Assembly: GCF_028553785.1 (NCBI RefSeq)
Contig: NZ_CP067136.1
Coordinates: 1,770,001-1,834,000, forward strand
Direction of reading: 5' to 3'
Origin: Paracoccus fistulariae
Lineage (GTDB): Bacteria; Pseudomonadota; Alphaproteobacteria; Rhodobacterales; Rhodobacteraceae
Length of the DNA stretch: 64,000 nt
Position numbers and translations under genes: made by a program. Shown piece after piece: positions 1 to 9,416 of the stretch (positions are counted from its first letter, which is position 1; each line of letters begins with the position of its first letter). The notes beneath the pieces are model-generated. The model saw nothing but the letters and a program-made list of their open reading frames with translations. It had not been told where the DNA came from and searched no databases.

Positions 1-103
1 GATTGGCGACGATCGTAGCAAGACGGCCCAGAACGACGCCCTCGGCGTCGATCAGGATCCACTTCTTCTCGATCTCCGCCGGTTTCGCGGTATAGGTTTT
101 CAT
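1..103 (-). CDS. rplM: 50S ribosomal protein L13, N-terminal part (cut by window edge)
   Basis: The reverse strand encodes [15 protein letters not shown] followed by [15 protein letters not shown], the typical start of ribosomal protein L13 of the large subunit. Only the first 34 residues are in the window. The ATG is preceded by AAGGGA with about 7 bases of spacing. In alphaproteobacteria rplM is normally followed by rpsI, which would lie outside the window. A plausible promoter lies just upstream, between this gene and the thioesterase gene. Confidence 0.93.
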   Translation of the reverse strand, partial: MKTYTAKPAEIEKKWILIDAEGVVLGRLATIVAN

Positions 104-144
104 CTGTCGTCCCTTCAGGGTCGTGTTTGAATTCGAGATGGCGG

Positions 145-173
145 TATATCGAAGATCGTCGCGCATAAATCAA
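145..173 (-). promoter_or_regulatory. Candidate sigma-70 promoter for rplM
   Basis: On the reverse strand TTGATT (168-173) is followed by a 17-base spacer and GATATA (145-150), about 40 bases before the rplM start codon. The spacing is ideal and the hexamers are moderate matches. It lies in the only AT-rich stretch of this gap. Assignment is by consensus only. Confidence 0.45.
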
Positions 174-256
174 GTCCGCAGAAGGCGAATTATTCGTTTC
201 AAAGCAATGCTTTACAAAATAGGTATCTGAATACCTTGGCGTAGATGCCTGAAAAC

Positions 257-679
257 CTACCTTTTCGGCGGAATCGAATAGGTCATGGAACAGCGCGCCA
301 CCGGATCGTCGCTGCCCTCGGAATAGATCAGCGCATCCGCCACGGCCAAAGCCCGGCCCAGTTTCAGCAACCGGCATTTCGCCAGCAGATCCTTGCCCGC
401 CACCGGCTTGCGCAGGAAATCGATCGAGGCGTTGGTCGTCACCGCAAGGGCCACCTTGCCGATCCGCGACAGCACCACACAATAGATAGAGACATCGGCC
501 AGCGCGAACATGGATGGCCCGCTGATCGTGCCACCGGGGCGCAGATGGCTGTCATTCACCAACAGGCGGGCCGTAACGCCCTCTTCCCCGACATGATCGA
601 CCCGGAACTGCCCGTTTACCTGCGGAAACTCGGTCGCCAGAAACGCGTTCATCGCCTCGGCATCCATCACCACGTCCAT
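257..679 (-). CDS. PaaI-type hotdog-fold thioesterase
   Basis: This is a 140-residue protein of the PaaI/hotdog acyl-CoA thioesterase type. The segment HLRPGGTISGPSMFALADVS (about residues 45-64) matches the helix-containing signature in which small thioesterases bind the acyl-CoA, and the following LSRIGKVALAVTTNASIDFLRKP matches the usual strand pattern. Such enzymes hydrolyse acyl-CoA thioesters in the cytosol; the substrate cannot be read from sequence. A GGGGGA ribosome-binding site sits directly before the chosen ATG. The gene lies upstream of rplM on the same strand and diverges from an enoyl-CoA hydratase gene, so a role in acyl-CoA turnover is plausible. Confidence 0.85.
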   Translation of the reverse strand: MDVVMDAEAMNAFLATEFPQVNGQFRVDHVGEEGVTARLLVNDSHLRPGGTISGPSMFALADVSIYCVVLSRIGKVALAVTTNASIDFLRKPVAGKDLLAKCRLLKLGRALAVADALIYSEGSDDPVARCSMTYSIPPKR

Positions 680-735
680 ACTTCCCCCATCCGCTTTTGC
701 GGCCTAGGCTTTCCGTAATCAGAGGAGGAATCAAG

Positions 736-1527
736 ATGGAAGCGTTGGTTTTGCGTCAGAATCAGGGCCATGTCGCGCGATTGGTCCTGAACAGCCCGGC
801 CAATTACAACGCCCTGTCGCAGGAAATGATCGCGGCCCTGTCCGCCGCCTTTACGCAGATTGCGGGGGACGACACGGTCCGCGCGGTCATTCTTGCGGCG
901 CATGGAAAGGCCTTTTGCGCGGGCCACGATCTGCGGCAGATGCAGGCAGCGCGTTCGGCGGATGATGGCGGGCGCGCGGCCTATGCGGATCTGTTCAGCA
1001 GTTGCGCCCGGATGATGCAGATGATTCCCGCCCTACCCCAGCCCGTCATTGCCGAAGTTCAGGGCATCGCCACCGCTGCGGGCTGTCAGCTGGTCGCCTC
1101 TTGCGATCTGGCCGTTGCGGCCGAAGGTCTGCGCTTTGGCGTCAATGGGGTGAATATCGGGCTGTTCTGTTCCACCCCCATGGTCGCGCTGAGCCGGGCG
1201 ATCCCCGCCAAGGCCGCCTTCGAGATGCTGACCACCGGCGATTTTATCCTGTCGGATCGGGCATTGCAGTTGGGTCTGCTGAACCGTGTTCTGCCCGCCG
1301 ATCAGCTGTCGGATGGAACGATGGAGATGGCGCAGCAGATCGCGTCAAAACTGCCCGAGGCGGTGCGCATGGGCAAACGCGCCTTTTATGAACAGCTTCG
1401 GCAGGGGCTGGACGCGGCCTATCAGACCGGCGGTGACGCGATCTGCGCGAATATGATGCTGCCCGACACGGATGAGGGGATCACGGCATTTCTGGAAAAA
1501 CGGCCACCCCGCTGGGCCGGTCACTGA
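736..1527 (+). CDS. Enoyl-CoA hydratase/isomerase family protein (ECHDC3-like)
   Basis: The 263-residue protein has the crotonase fold. Visible are [10 protein letters not shown] near the N-terminus, the oxyanion-hole segment [14 protein letters not shown], and the second segment [21 protein letters not shown]. The family hydrates or isomerises enoyl-CoA thioesters. This sequence looks most like the ECHDC3 subgroup, whose members often lack a proven substrate. I chose the internal ATG because GAGGAGG lies 7 bases before it; an in-frame start 39 bases upstream has no such site. The 3' end overlaps the convergent murD gene by 7 bases, with no terminator between them. Confidence 0.87.
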   Translation: MEALVLRQNQGHVARLVLNSPANYNALSQEMIAALSAAFTQIAGDDTVRAVILAAHGKAFCAGHDLRQMQAARSADDGGRAAYADLFSSCARMMQMIPALPQPVIAEVQGIATAAGCQLVASCDLAVAAEGLRFGVNGVNIGLFCSTPMVALSRAIPAKAAFEMLTTGDFILSDRALQLGLLNRVLPADQLSDGTMEMAQQIASKLPEAVRMGKRAFYEQLRQGLDAAYQTGGDAICANMMLPDTDEGITAFLEKRPPRWAGH

Positions 1528-2924
1528 TCCTTCAGCGCCAGCACCAATGCGGTGAAATGCTCGCCCCGCTTTTCGAAATTGGGATATTGGTCAAAGCTGG
1601 CGGCGGCGGGCGCCAGCAGCACGGTGTCGCCCTGCTGCGCCTCGGCATGGGCGCGGGCAACGGCAGCCTCCATCGTGTCGACCACCTCATGCGGCGTCTG
1701 ACCGACTTCCAGCGCGAAGTCGCGGGCTGAGTGGCCGATCAGATAGGCCTTGGTCACGCGCTGCAGATACGGGACCAGATCGGCTATCCCGCCCTCTTTG
1801 CCCAAACCGCCTGCGATCCAATGGATCCTGTCAAAGGCCTGCAGCGCCTTGGCCGCCGAATCCACATTCGTTGCCTTGGAGTCGTTGACATAGCGAACAC
1901 CGCCGATCTCGGCGACGGTCTGGCTGCGATGCGGCAGGCCGGAAAAGCTGGCAAAAGCGGCCTCGATCTCGCGCGGGGCAAGGCCCAATGCACGGCAGGC
2001 GGCATAAGCGGCACAGGCGTTCTGATGATTATGCGCGCCTGGCAGGCCGGTAATCTTGCGCAGATCGATCGAGCCCGCCTGCCGCCCCTTGCGATATTCG
2101 GCCAGAAAACCCTTGCGCGCAAAGACCGACCAGGCCGCGCGGTCCAGCTTTTTGCCCGAGGACACGCGGATCACCCGATCATCCGCCGGACCCATCGCCA
2201 GTTGATCTGCCAGATAAAGCCCCTCGACCTCATCGACGCCGATCACGGCGCGATCCGGCCCGCCTTCGGCGAACAGCCGACGCTTGGCCGCGAAATAGCC
2301 GCCCAGACCGGCGTGGCGATCCAGATGATCGGGGGTCAGATTGGTAAAGACCGCGACATCCGGGGTCAGCGCGCGGGCCAGATCGGTCTGATAGCTGGAC
2401 AATTCCAGCACCACGACCTCGCCATCAATGGCGGGTTCCAGCGACAGAACACCCGTTCCGATATTGCCACCCATCTGCGTCGGACGACCGGCTTCGGTCA
2501 GGATATGGTGAATCAGCGCCGTCGTCGTCGATTTGCCATTCGATCCGGTGACAGCAATCACCCGAGGCATGCGGTCGAACCCGTCCCAATCCGCGCTGGC
2601 ATAGCTGCGAAAGAACAGCCCGATATCGTTATCCACCGGGATCGACAGCTCATAGGCCTTGGCGATGACCGGATGCGGCCGGGGGTAAAGATGCGGGATT
2701 CCGGGGCTGACGATCAGCGCGGCAACGCCATGCCAGGCATCGTCGCGCGTCAGATCGACGATCCGCAGGCCGTCGGCCTCGGCAGCCTCGCGCGTGTCCT
2801 GCCCGTCATCCCAGGCGATGACATTCGCCCCGCCCGCCGCCAGCGCAGCCGCCGTCGCCTTGCCCGAGCGGCCAAGACCCAGCACGGCGATGGTCTGATT
2901 TTCGACGCCTTGAACCGGGATCAT
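1521..2924 (-). CDS. murD: UDP-N-acetylmuramoyl-L-alanine--D-glutamate ligase
   Basis: MurD adds D-glutamate to UDP-MurNAc-L-alanine in the cytosolic stage of peptidoglycan synthesis. The 467-residue protein starts [21 protein letters not shown], with an N-terminal Rossmann-like UDP-binding part. It carries the Mur-ligase ATP loop [10 protein letters not shown] at residues 125-134 and later the family motif [22 protein letters not shown]. The open frame extends upstream, but the chosen ATG overlaps the stop codon of the preceding small gene as ATGA, which suggests translational coupling. This is the last gene of the dcw run here. ftsW, murG and murC, which usually follow, are absent from the window. 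Confidence 0.96.
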   Translation of the reverse strand: MIPVQGVENQTIAVLGLGRSGKATAAALAAGGANVIAWDDGQDTREAAEADGLRIVDLTRDDAWHGVAALIVSPGIPHLYPRPHPVIAKAYELSIPVDNDIGLFFRSYASADWDGFDRMPRVIAVTGSNGKSTTTALIHHILTEAGRPTQMGGNIGTGVLSLEPAIDGEVVVLELSSYQTDLARALTPDVAVFTNLTPDHLDRHAGLGGYFAAKRRLFAEGGPDRAVIGVDEVEGLYLADQLAMGPADDRVIRVSSGKKLDRAAWSVFARKGFLAEYRKGRQAGSIDLRKITGLPGAHNHQNACAAYAACRALGLAPREIEAAFASFSGLPHRSQTVAEIGGVRYVNDSKATNVDSAAKALQAFDRIHWIAGGLGKEGGIADLVPYLQRVTKAYLIGHSARDFALEVGQTPHEVVDTMEAAVARAHAEAQQGDTVLLAPAAASFDQYPNFEKRGEHFTALVLALKDQ

Positions 2925-3280
2925 TGAGTTGCTCCAATGAGAAGGGCTACAGGCTGTAGAAAAGCAATTGATACAAAGAACAGGAAAAGAACGAATACAA
3001 AAAAGAAAAGAATGAAGTGCCAAACAATTTTCAGATCGGGTAACCAGAACGACATCAAGAACCATAGCTGTATGATCGCCAACACTGACGGGATACACAG
3101 CGATAGCAGCAGCACAGAATAAATGATCTTATCCCTAGAGCTGTCACTTGGCAGAGTCTGGATAAACGCAAACAAGGTCGCTGACAGTGCAGCAATCGCA
3201 AGCAGCCTAAGAAGGCGCGCGATGAAGTCGTCAAAACGCTTGGCGCGCTGTTCCAGAGTGTTGTAAAAATTTTTCGACAC
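2921..3280 (-). CDS. Small predicted membrane protein inserted between mraY and murD
   Basis: I do not recognise this 119-residue protein. It has a charged N-terminus and three strongly hydrophobic segments at about residues 24-42, 52-76 and 85-115, the last one very phenylalanine-rich, so an inner-membrane protein is likely. It starts at GTG four bases after the mraY stop, and its own stop overlaps the murD ATG as ATGA, which argues that it is translated. Base composition is clearly AT-richer than in the flanking mur genes, with many AAA and TTT codons. That suggests recent acquisition or relaxed selection. A gene is not normally found at this point of the dcw cluster. Confidence 0.7.
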   Translation of the reverse strand: MSKNFYNTLEQRAKRFDDFIARLLRLLAIAALSATLFAFIQTLPSDSSRDKIIYSVLLLSLCIPSVLAIIQLWFLMSFWLPDLKIVWHFILFFFVFVLFLFFVSIAFLQPVALLIGATQ

Positions 3281-3283
3281 GCA

Positions 3284-4366
3284 TCACCTCAGCTTCAGCG
3301 TCGCCAGCCCGATCAGCGCCAGGATCAGCGCGATGATCCAGAAGCGGATGACGATCTGCGCCTCGCCCCATCCCTTCTTCTCGAAATGGTGGTGGATCGG
3401 CGCCATCAGGAAGACACGCTTGCCGGTGCGCTTGAAATACAGCACCTGAATGATGACCGACAGCGCCTCGACCACGAAAAGGCCGCCGACGATGGCCAGC
3501 ACGATCTCGTGCTTTGTCACCACGGCGATGGCGCCAAGCGCCCCGCCCAGGGCCAGCGATCCGGTATCGCCCATGAAGACTGCGGCGGGCGGCGCGTTAT
3601 ACCACAGAAAGCCCAAGCCCCCACCGACCAGAGCGGCGACGAAGATCAGGATTTCGCCCGTGCCGGGAACATGGTGAACGCCCAGATATTCGGTAAAGTC
3701 CACCCGCCCCACGGTATAGGCAATCACGCCCAGCGTGGATGCCGCTATCATCACCGGCATGATGGCCAGCCCGTCCAGCCCATCGGTCAGGTTGACCGCA
3801 TTGGCCGCGCCCACGATCACCAGCATGCCGAAGGGGATGAAGAAGAGGCCCAGATTGACCAGCACGTCCTTGAACACCGGCAAGGCCAACTGACCGCTGA
3901 GCCCCGCAGGATGCAGATACATCGCCCAGCCCGAGGCCAGCAGCGCCAGCGCAAGGCCAAGCCCCATCCGCACCCGGCCCGAGACACCTTTGGTGTTGTT
4001 CTTGCTGACCTTGGCGTAATCGTCGGCAAAGCCGATGGCGGCATAGCCCGCCGTCACCAGCAGCACGATCCAGACATAGCCATTGTCCAGCCGCGCCCAG
4101 AGCAGCGTGGATACGAACAGCGCCGACAGGATCAGGATACCGCCCATGGTCGGGGTGCCCGCCTTGGCGAAATGCGTCTCTGGCCCGTCATCGCGGATTG
4201 GCTGACCCTTTTTCTGGACCCGCCGCAGATAGCCGATCAGCGGCTTGCCGAACATGAAGCCAAAGATCAGAGCGGTGAAAAATGCCGCACCCGCCCGGAA
4301 GGTGATATAGCGGAACAGGTTGAAGAGGTCGCCCCCTTCGGAAAGGCTGCTGAGCCAATACAGCAT
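3284..4366 (-). CDS. mraY: Phospho-N-acetylmuramoyl-pentapeptide-transferase
   Basis: MraY transfers phospho-MurNAc-pentapeptide from UDP to undecaprenyl phosphate in the inner membrane, making lipid I. The 360-residue polytopic protein shows the acidic DDYAK motif (residues 115-119), the nucleophile region NLTDGLDG (192-199), and the histidine-rich cytosolic loop [12 protein letters not shown] near the C-terminus. Length is standard for the family. The gene lies 16 bases after murF. It is followed by an unexpected small membrane-protein gene instead of murD. Confidence 0.97.
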   Translation of the reverse strand: MLYWLSSLSEGGDLFNLFRYITFRAGAAFFTALIFGFMFGKPLIGYLRRVQKKGQPIRDDGPETHFAKAGTPTMGGILILSALFVSTLLWARLDNGYVWIVLLVTAGYAAIGFADDYAKVSKNNTKGVSGRVRMGLGLALALLASGWAMYLHPAGLSGQLALPVFKDVLVNLGLFFIPFGMLVIVGAANAVNLTDGLDGLAIMPVMIAASTLGVIAYTVGRVDFTEYLGVHHVPGTGEILIFVAALVGGGLGFLWYNAPPAAVFMGDTGSLALGGALGAIAVVTKHEIVLAIVGGLFVVEALSVIIQVLYFKRTGKRVFLMAPIHHHFEKKGWGEAQIVIRFWIIALILALIGLATLKLR

Positions 4367-4382
4367 TCGTCATCCCCTCGTT

Positions 4383-5753
4383 TCAAGGCGTGGGCGTCTG
4401 CACCGATTTTCGCAGAGCGTCAACCACGGCCGAAACCTTCGAGGATTTCGACCCTTTCACCAGCACGATATCGCCGGCAGTTAATAGTTCCCGAACCTGT
4501 GCGGCCAGTTCGGCGGCGGTCTCGGTCCAGAGGCCGCGCTTGTCCTTGGGCAGCGCCTCGTGCAGGTGGCGCATGCGCGGCCCGGCACTGTGGACCAGAT
4601 CGATCGCGGCCATCGCCGGATCGGTGGCAACATCGCGATGCATCTGCGCCTCTTGCGGGCCAAGCTCCAGCATGTCGCCCAGAATCGCGACGCGACGGTT
4701 GCCCGGCAAGGCGGCCAGCGTGGCAAGACCGGCGGAAAGCGAGGTCGGATTGGCGTTGAAGGCATCGTCGATCAGGCGGATATCGCCCAGATCCTCGACC
4801 GCGCCGCGCCCTTTGGGCGGCTGCCAGTCGGCAATGCCCCGCGCGGCTTGTTGCAGATCGGCCCCCGCTGCCGACAGCGCGGCCAGCACGCCCACCGCAT
4901 TCACCGCGAAATGGGTGCCGGTGGTGTTCAGCGTGAAATCGACCGTCTCGCCAGTGATGCGCGCGCGGCAGGTCAGAGCCTCGCCTTCGGGTTTTGCATG
5001 GACCAGACGCGCCATGCCGTGCTGGCCAAAGCCCAGAACGACCGCCCCGGCCGCATCCGCACAGTCGCGCAGGATCGGGGTGACGGGCAATTCCTCGGGC
5101 AGGACGGCGGTGCCGACAGGCTCCAGCCCCTGAAAGATCGCCCCTTTCTCGCGCGCAATGCCATCCAGCGACTCGAAGGCCTCAAGATGGGCGGCGGCCA
5201 CGGTGGTGATCATCGCGACATGCGGACGGGCCAGACGCGACAGCGGCGCGATCTCTCCCGGATTGCTCATGCCAATCTCGATAATGGCGAAATCGGTGTC
5301 CTGCGGCATGCGGGCCAAAGTCAGCGGCACGCCCCAATGGTTGTTATAGCTGGCCTCGGCCGCGTGGATCTGCCCCTGCCCCGCCAGCGCGATCCGCGCC
5401 ATTTCCTTGGTCGAGGTCTTGCCCACCGATCCGGTGATGGCGATGACCTTGCCCGCCATCCGCTGCCGACCGGCGCGGCCCAGTGCTTCCAGCGCGGGAA
5501 GGACGTCGGACACGATCAGCAAGGGCGCGTCCGGGCTTACGCCTTCGGGAATGCGGCTGACCATGGCGGCGGCAGCGCCTTTTTCCAGCGCCTGCGCCAC
5601 AAAATCATGGCCATCGCGACTGTCCTTCAGCGCAACGAACAGATCGCCCGGCTGTATCGTGCGGGTGTCGATAGAGATTCCGGTGATGTGCCAGTCCCCG
5701 ACAGCCTGCCCCTGCGTGGCCGCCGCCGCATCGCTTGCGGTCCACAGGCTCAT
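4383..5753 (-). CDS. murF: UDP-N-acetylmuramoyl-tripeptide--D-alanyl-D-alanine ligase
   Basis: MurF adds D-Ala-D-Ala to the UDP-MurNAc-tripeptide, completing the pentapeptide. The 456-residue protein has the ATP loop ITGSVGKTS at residues 106-114 and the family pattern SYNNHWGVPLTLARM. It ends with the ligase C-terminal domain containing DDAFNANPTS and ILGDMLELG. Its ATG overlaps the murE stop by 4 bases (ATGA), so the two are probably translationally coupled. Confidence 0.97.
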   Translation of the reverse strand: MSLWTASDAAAATQGQAVGDWHITGISIDTRTIQPGDLFVALKDSRDGHDFVAQALEKGAAAAMVSRIPEGVSPDAPLLIVSDVLPALEALGRAGRQRMAGKVIAITGSVGKTSTKEMARIALAGQGQIHAAEASYNNHWGVPLTLARMPQDTDFAIIEIGMSNPGEIAPLSRLARPHVAMITTVAAAHLEAFESLDGIAREKGAIFQGLEPVGTAVLPEELPVTPILRDCADAAGAVVLGFGQHGMARLVHAKPEGEALTCRARITGETVDFTLNTTGTHFAVNAVGVLAALSAAGADLQQAARGIADWQPPKGRGAVEDLGDIRLIDDAFNANPTSLSAGLATLAALPGNRRVAILGDMLELGPQEAQMHRDVATDPAMAAIDLVHSAGPRMRHLHEALPKDKRGLWTETAAELAAQVRELLTAGDIVLVKGSKSSKVSAVVDALRKSVQTPTP

Positions 5754-7243
5754 ATCTTGCCATCCAGCGCCGCAACCGCGACCGAGGCCTGTTCGGAATC
5801 GTCAAAGGGATAGACATCCTGCCCGACGATCTGGCCGGTTTCGTGCCCCTTGCCCGCGATCAGCAGCGCATCGCCGGGCTGCAGCGCATCGACACCGCGC
5901 AGGATCGCCTCGGCCCGGTCCGGCACCTCAATCGCGTCCGGGCCTGCGCCCTCCATGACGGCGGCGCGGATGGTGGCGGGATCCTCGGTCCGGGGGTTGT
6001 CATCGGTCACGATCACCACATCCGCATATTCACGCGCGGCCTGCCCCATCAGCAGACGTTTGCCCTTGTCGCGATCGCCGCCCGCGCCCAGGACAACGAC
6101 GATCCGGCCCATGACATGCGGGCGCAGGGATTGCAGCGCCGCGATCACCGCCCCGGGTTTATGCGCATAATCGACAAAGACGGCGGCGCCGTTTTCGCGC
6201 TGTGCCACCAGTTGCATCCGCCCGCGCACCGTTTCCAGTTCCGGCAAGGTCCGAATGACCTGTTCCGCAACGCCGCCCGTATCCAGTGCCAGCCCCATGG
6301 CCAGCAGCACGTTTTCCGCCTGAAAGCCGCCGATCAGGCCCAGCCGGATCAGATAGGGCTGCCCCATGACCGAAAAGCGCAGGTCCTGCCCGGTCGAATC
6401 ATAGCGCTGATCCAGAATCCGCAGCATCGCATGTTCGTGCCGACCGACCGTGGTGATTGCCAGCCCGCGATCATTGGCGATATCGGCCATCTGGCGGCCT
6501 CGGTCGCTGTCGATATTGATAACGGCCGAGGAACCCTCTTCCAGGATATGATTGAACAGCAGTGCCTTGGCCGCGAAATATTCGCCGAAATCGGCGTGAT
6601 AATCCAGGTGGTCCTGGCTGAAATTGGTGAAAGCCGCCGCCTCGACCTGTACTCCGTCCAGACGGCGCTGGTCCAGACCGTGGCTGGATGCCTCCATCGC
6701 GGCATAGTCGACGCCCTCGGCGCTGGCTTCGGCCAGAATGCGGTGCAGCGTCAGCGGATCGGGGGTGGTATGTTGCAGCTTGGCCTGAAAATCGCCTTGC
6801 ACGCCCATGGTGCCGACGCTGATCGCCTTATGGCCCAGCATCTGCCAGATCTGGCGGGTGAAATTCGCCACGCTGGTCTTGCCCGAGGTGCCGGTGATCG
6901 CGACCACATGCTGCGGCTGGCGTTCGAACCACAGCGCCGCCGCACCGGCCAGCGCGGCACGCGGATCTTCGGCGATGACCAAAGCGCCATCCCATCCGGC
7001 CAGCGCCTCGGCCGCCTTTTCGGCGCCTGCGCGGTCGGTCAGAACCGCCCCGGCATCCATGCGCAGTGCATAGGGAATGAAATCCGCGCCATGCAGAGCC
7101 GATCCGGGCAAGGCCGCGAACAGATGTCCCGGTTTCACCGTGCGACTGTCAAGCGACAGCCCCGTGATCGTCGGATCGCGACCGTCTTTTGCCCGCAGAC
7201 CAAGCTGCGACAGTGTCTTTGTGCCCGGAGTCACTCTGTCCAC
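5750..7243 (-). CDS. murE: UDP-N-acetylmuramoyl-tripeptide synthetase
   Basis: MurE adds the third residue of the stem peptide to UDP-MurNAc-L-Ala-D-Glu. The 497-residue protein shows the ATP loop ITGTSGKTS at residues 116-124. Near the C-terminus it has DDNPRTEDP, whose DNPR motif is known in the family to select meso-diaminopimelate, so a DAP-type wall is predicted. Lengths of domains are normal. The gene begins 3 bases downstream of the ftsI stop codon and overlaps murF by 4 bases. Confidence 0.97.
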   Translation of the reverse strand: MDRVTPGTKTLSQLGLRAKDGRDPTITGLSLDSRTVKPGHLFAALPGSALHGADFIPYALRMDAGAVLTDRAGAEKAAEALAGWDGALVIAEDPRAALAGAAALWFERQPQHVVAITGTSGKTSVANFTRQIWQMLGHKAISVGTMGVQGDFQAKLQHTTPDPLTLHRILAEASAEGVDYAAMEASSHGLDQRRLDGVQVEAAAFTNFSQDHLDYHADFGEYFAAKALLFNHILEEGSSAVINIDSDRGRQMADIANDRGLAITTVGRHEHAMLRILDQRYDSTGQDLRFSVMGQPYLIRLGLIGGFQAENVLLAMGLALDTGGVAEQVIRTLPELETVRGRMQLVAQRENGAAVFVDYAHKPGAVIAALQSLRPHVMGRIVVVLGAGGDRDKGKRLLMGQAAREYADVVIVTDDNPRTEDPATIRAAVMEGAGPDAIEVPDRAEAILRGVDALQPGDALLIAGKGHETGQIVGQDVYPFDDSEQASVAVAALDGKI

Positions 7244-7246
7244 CCG

Positions 7247-9079
7247 TTACTGATTTGCGACGAGCTTTATCCCATCGCCCTGCTTGGGTTCAACACGCGG
7301 CTGAAAACGGGCATCGAAACTTGGCAGTTTTTCGTCCAGCTTCGGCTCCAGCCCGATCAGCGGGGCCAGACGGCGCACCAGTTGCCCGGCCACCGGCACG
7401 GCGGTCATGCCGGCGGTGCGGCTTTCGCCGCCGCCCGCGCGGCGGACGCTGGGCTCATCCAGCGTCACGATCAGCACATATTCGGGATCGCTGGCCGGAA
7501 AGACCGAGGCGAAGGTCGCCACGTTGCGATCCTTGTAATAGCCGCCATTCGGGCGCGGCTTGTCGGCGGTGCCGGTCTTGCCCGCGATTTCGAAGCCCTC
7601 GACCTCGGCCTGCCGGGCGGTGCCGCGGACCACGACCTGACGCAGCATGCTGATCGCCAGTTCGGATGCGCGCGGCGACAGAACCTGTTCGCCCTCGGGG
7701 CGGGTGCGGCGGTGGATCAGCGTCGGGCGCACGCGGCGGCCATCATTGGCAATGGTCGCATAGGCCGAGGCCAGATGCAGCGGGCTGGCCGCGATTCCGT
7801 GGCCGAAAGACACCGTTGCCGCCGTCACCGCAGGCCAGCGATTCGGGACCAGCGGCTTGCCGGTCGGCGCCTCGACCATTTCGATCGGGGTCGGATCGAA
7901 CAGGCCCAGCTTTTGCAGGAAATCCTTCTGCCGCTCGACACCCAGCATCTGGGCAATCCGCACCGTGCCCACATTCGACGATTTCACAAGAATATCGGTG
8001 ACCGACATCTGCGCGCCGTAATTGTGGAAATCATTGATGCGATATTTGCCGATCCGCATGGGCGTGGTGGTGTTGATGCCCGAATTCGGATTGACGATCT
8101 GCAAATCCAGCGCCTGCGCCACCGGGAACAGCTTGAAGGTCGAGCCAAGCTCGTACTGCCCCTGCACCGCGCGATTGAACAGCGGACTGTCCGAGGGATC
8201 GCCGGTCAGCAAGGGCCGTGGCCGGTCATTGGGGTCGAAATCGGGCAGGCTGGCCATGGCCAGGATCTCGCCCGTCTTGACCTCCATCAGGATGGCAGCG
8301 GCGCCCTTGGCGCTCATGATCTCCATGCCCGAGGCCAGAACCTCTTCCATCGCGGATTGCACGGTCAGGTCGATGGACAGTTGCAGCGGCGCGCCGTTAT
8401 TGGCCGGATCGCGCAGCCAGCCGTCAAAGGCCTTTTCGACGCCCGCAACGCCCAGAACCTCGGCGCTGCTGACACCTTCATTGCCGAAACCGGAACCGCC
8501 AAGGATATGGCTGGCGACATGACCGTTGGGATAGACGCGCATTTCGCGCGGGCCGAACAGCAGGCCCGGTTCGCCCAGATCATGGACGGCCTGCATCTGT
8601 TCGGGGCTCATCTTGCGCTTGATCCACATGAACTTGCGGGTGCCGGTGAAATCGCGGGTCAGGCGCTCGACATCCAGATCCGGAAAGATCCGTGCCAGAC
8701 CCTGCGCGGCCCCGACCGGATCAACCATCTGCTGCGGATGGGCGTAAAGCGAATGCGTCAGCAAATTCGTCGCCAGCACGCGACCAGAGCGGTCGGTGAT
8801 ATCCGCCCGCTGCGAGATGATCTGCGAGGACAGCACCTGTGCCGTCGGCTCGGTCGGCTCGCTGGAGGCAAGCGCCCCCATGCGCACCCCCACCGTGCCA
8901 AAGGCCAGAATGAAACAGCCCGCCATCAGGAACAGACGCCCCTCGGCGCGGCGGCGGGCCTTGTCCTGGATCGCCTCATGCCGCAGCCGCCGGTTTTCGG
9001 CTTCGATCTCATCGGGATTTTCCCCGCGCTCTCGGGCGCGCAGGATCCGGGCAAGGGGGCGTAGCGGAGTGCGGATCAT
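7247..9079 (-). CDS. ftsI: Septal peptidoglycan transpeptidase (PBP3)
   Basis: FtsI cross-links peptidoglycan at the division septum. This 610-residue class B penicillin-binding protein has a basic cytosolic N-terminus, one membrane anchor (about residues 48-66), a dimerisation domain, and the transpeptidase domain. The catalytic motifs are intact: STFK (313-316, nucleophile Ser313), SSN (367-369) and KTGT (501-504). I chose the ATG 5 bases after the ftsL stop rather than a longer in-frame start that would overlap ftsL. It belongs to the reverse-strand dcw operon. Confidence 0.96.
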   Translation of the reverse strand: MIRTPLRPLARILRARERGENPDEIEAENRRLRHEAIQDKARRRAEGRLFLMAGCFILAFGTVGVRMGALASSEPTEPTAQVLSSQIISQRADITDRSGRVLATNLLTHSLYAHPQQMVDPVGAAQGLARIFPDLDVERLTRDFTGTRKFMWIKRKMSPEQMQAVHDLGEPGLLFGPREMRVYPNGHVASHILGGSGFGNEGVSSAEVLGVAGVEKAFDGWLRDPANNGAPLQLSIDLTVQSAMEEVLASGMEIMSAKGAAAILMEVKTGEILAMASLPDFDPNDRPRPLLTGDPSDSPLFNRAVQGQYELGSTFKLFPVAQALDLQIVNPNSGINTTTPMRIGKYRINDFHNYGAQMSVTDILVKSSNVGTVRIAQMLGVERQKDFLQKLGLFDPTPIEMVEAPTGKPLVPNRWPAVTAATVSFGHGIAASPLHLASAYATIANDGRRVRPTLIHRRTRPEGEQVLSPRASELAISMLRQVVVRGTARQAEVEGFEIAGKTGTADKPRPNGGYYKDRNVATFASVFPASDPEYVLIVTLDEPSVRRAGGGESRTAGMTAVPVAGQLVRRLAPLIGLEPKLDEKLPSFDARFQPRVEPKQGDGIKLVANQ

Positions 9080-9083
9080 GGCA

Positions 9084-9416
9084 TTACTCCTGAGATGCGG
9101 CGGTTTCGCCGTCTTCTGCTGGTTCAGGCGGCTTGGGATAATCAATATTTCCCAGATCAATCACCTGCCCCGATTCCTGAGGTAAAAGCTGCAGCCGGTC
9201 GAAATTCAGTTCCACCAGCTCGCGCAGCCGGTCGGGGCGGTTCAGATAGGCCCATTCGGCGCGCAACACGCCAAGATCTTCGCGCAGACCGGCGATTTCA
9301 CGCTGCAATTGCGACATTTCCCCGATGGCCGCCTGCGTGCGGTAATTTTCGCGATAGGCCCAGAAAGCCAGCCCCATCACCAGCAGCACACAGGCCAGAT
9401 AGGTCAGCGAACGCAT
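9084..9416 (-). CDS. ftsL: Cell division protein FtsL
   Basis: FtsL is a bitopic membrane protein that works with FtsB and FtsQ to recruit and activate the FtsWI septal synthase. This 110-residue protein has a transmembrane segment at residues 4-20 and then a coiled coil of heptad type (about 28-60) containing LQREIAGLREDLGVLRAEW. The motif YLNRPDRLREL is typical of alphaproteobacterial FtsL. Its start overlaps the rsmH stop codon. The partner FtsB-like gene lies elsewhere in this window, near 14.7 kb. Confidence 0.92.
   Translation of the reverse strand: MRSLTYLACVLLVMGLAFWAYRENYRTQAAIGEMSQLQREIAGLREDLGVLRAEWAYLNRPDRLRELVELNFDRLQLLPQESGQVIDLGNIDYPKPPEPAEDGETAASQE

Noticed and set aside
5735..9064. 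1109-codon forward open frame
   Set aside because: It is antisense to murE, murF and ftsI, which have full catalytic motifs; the long frame results from high GC and codon bias.
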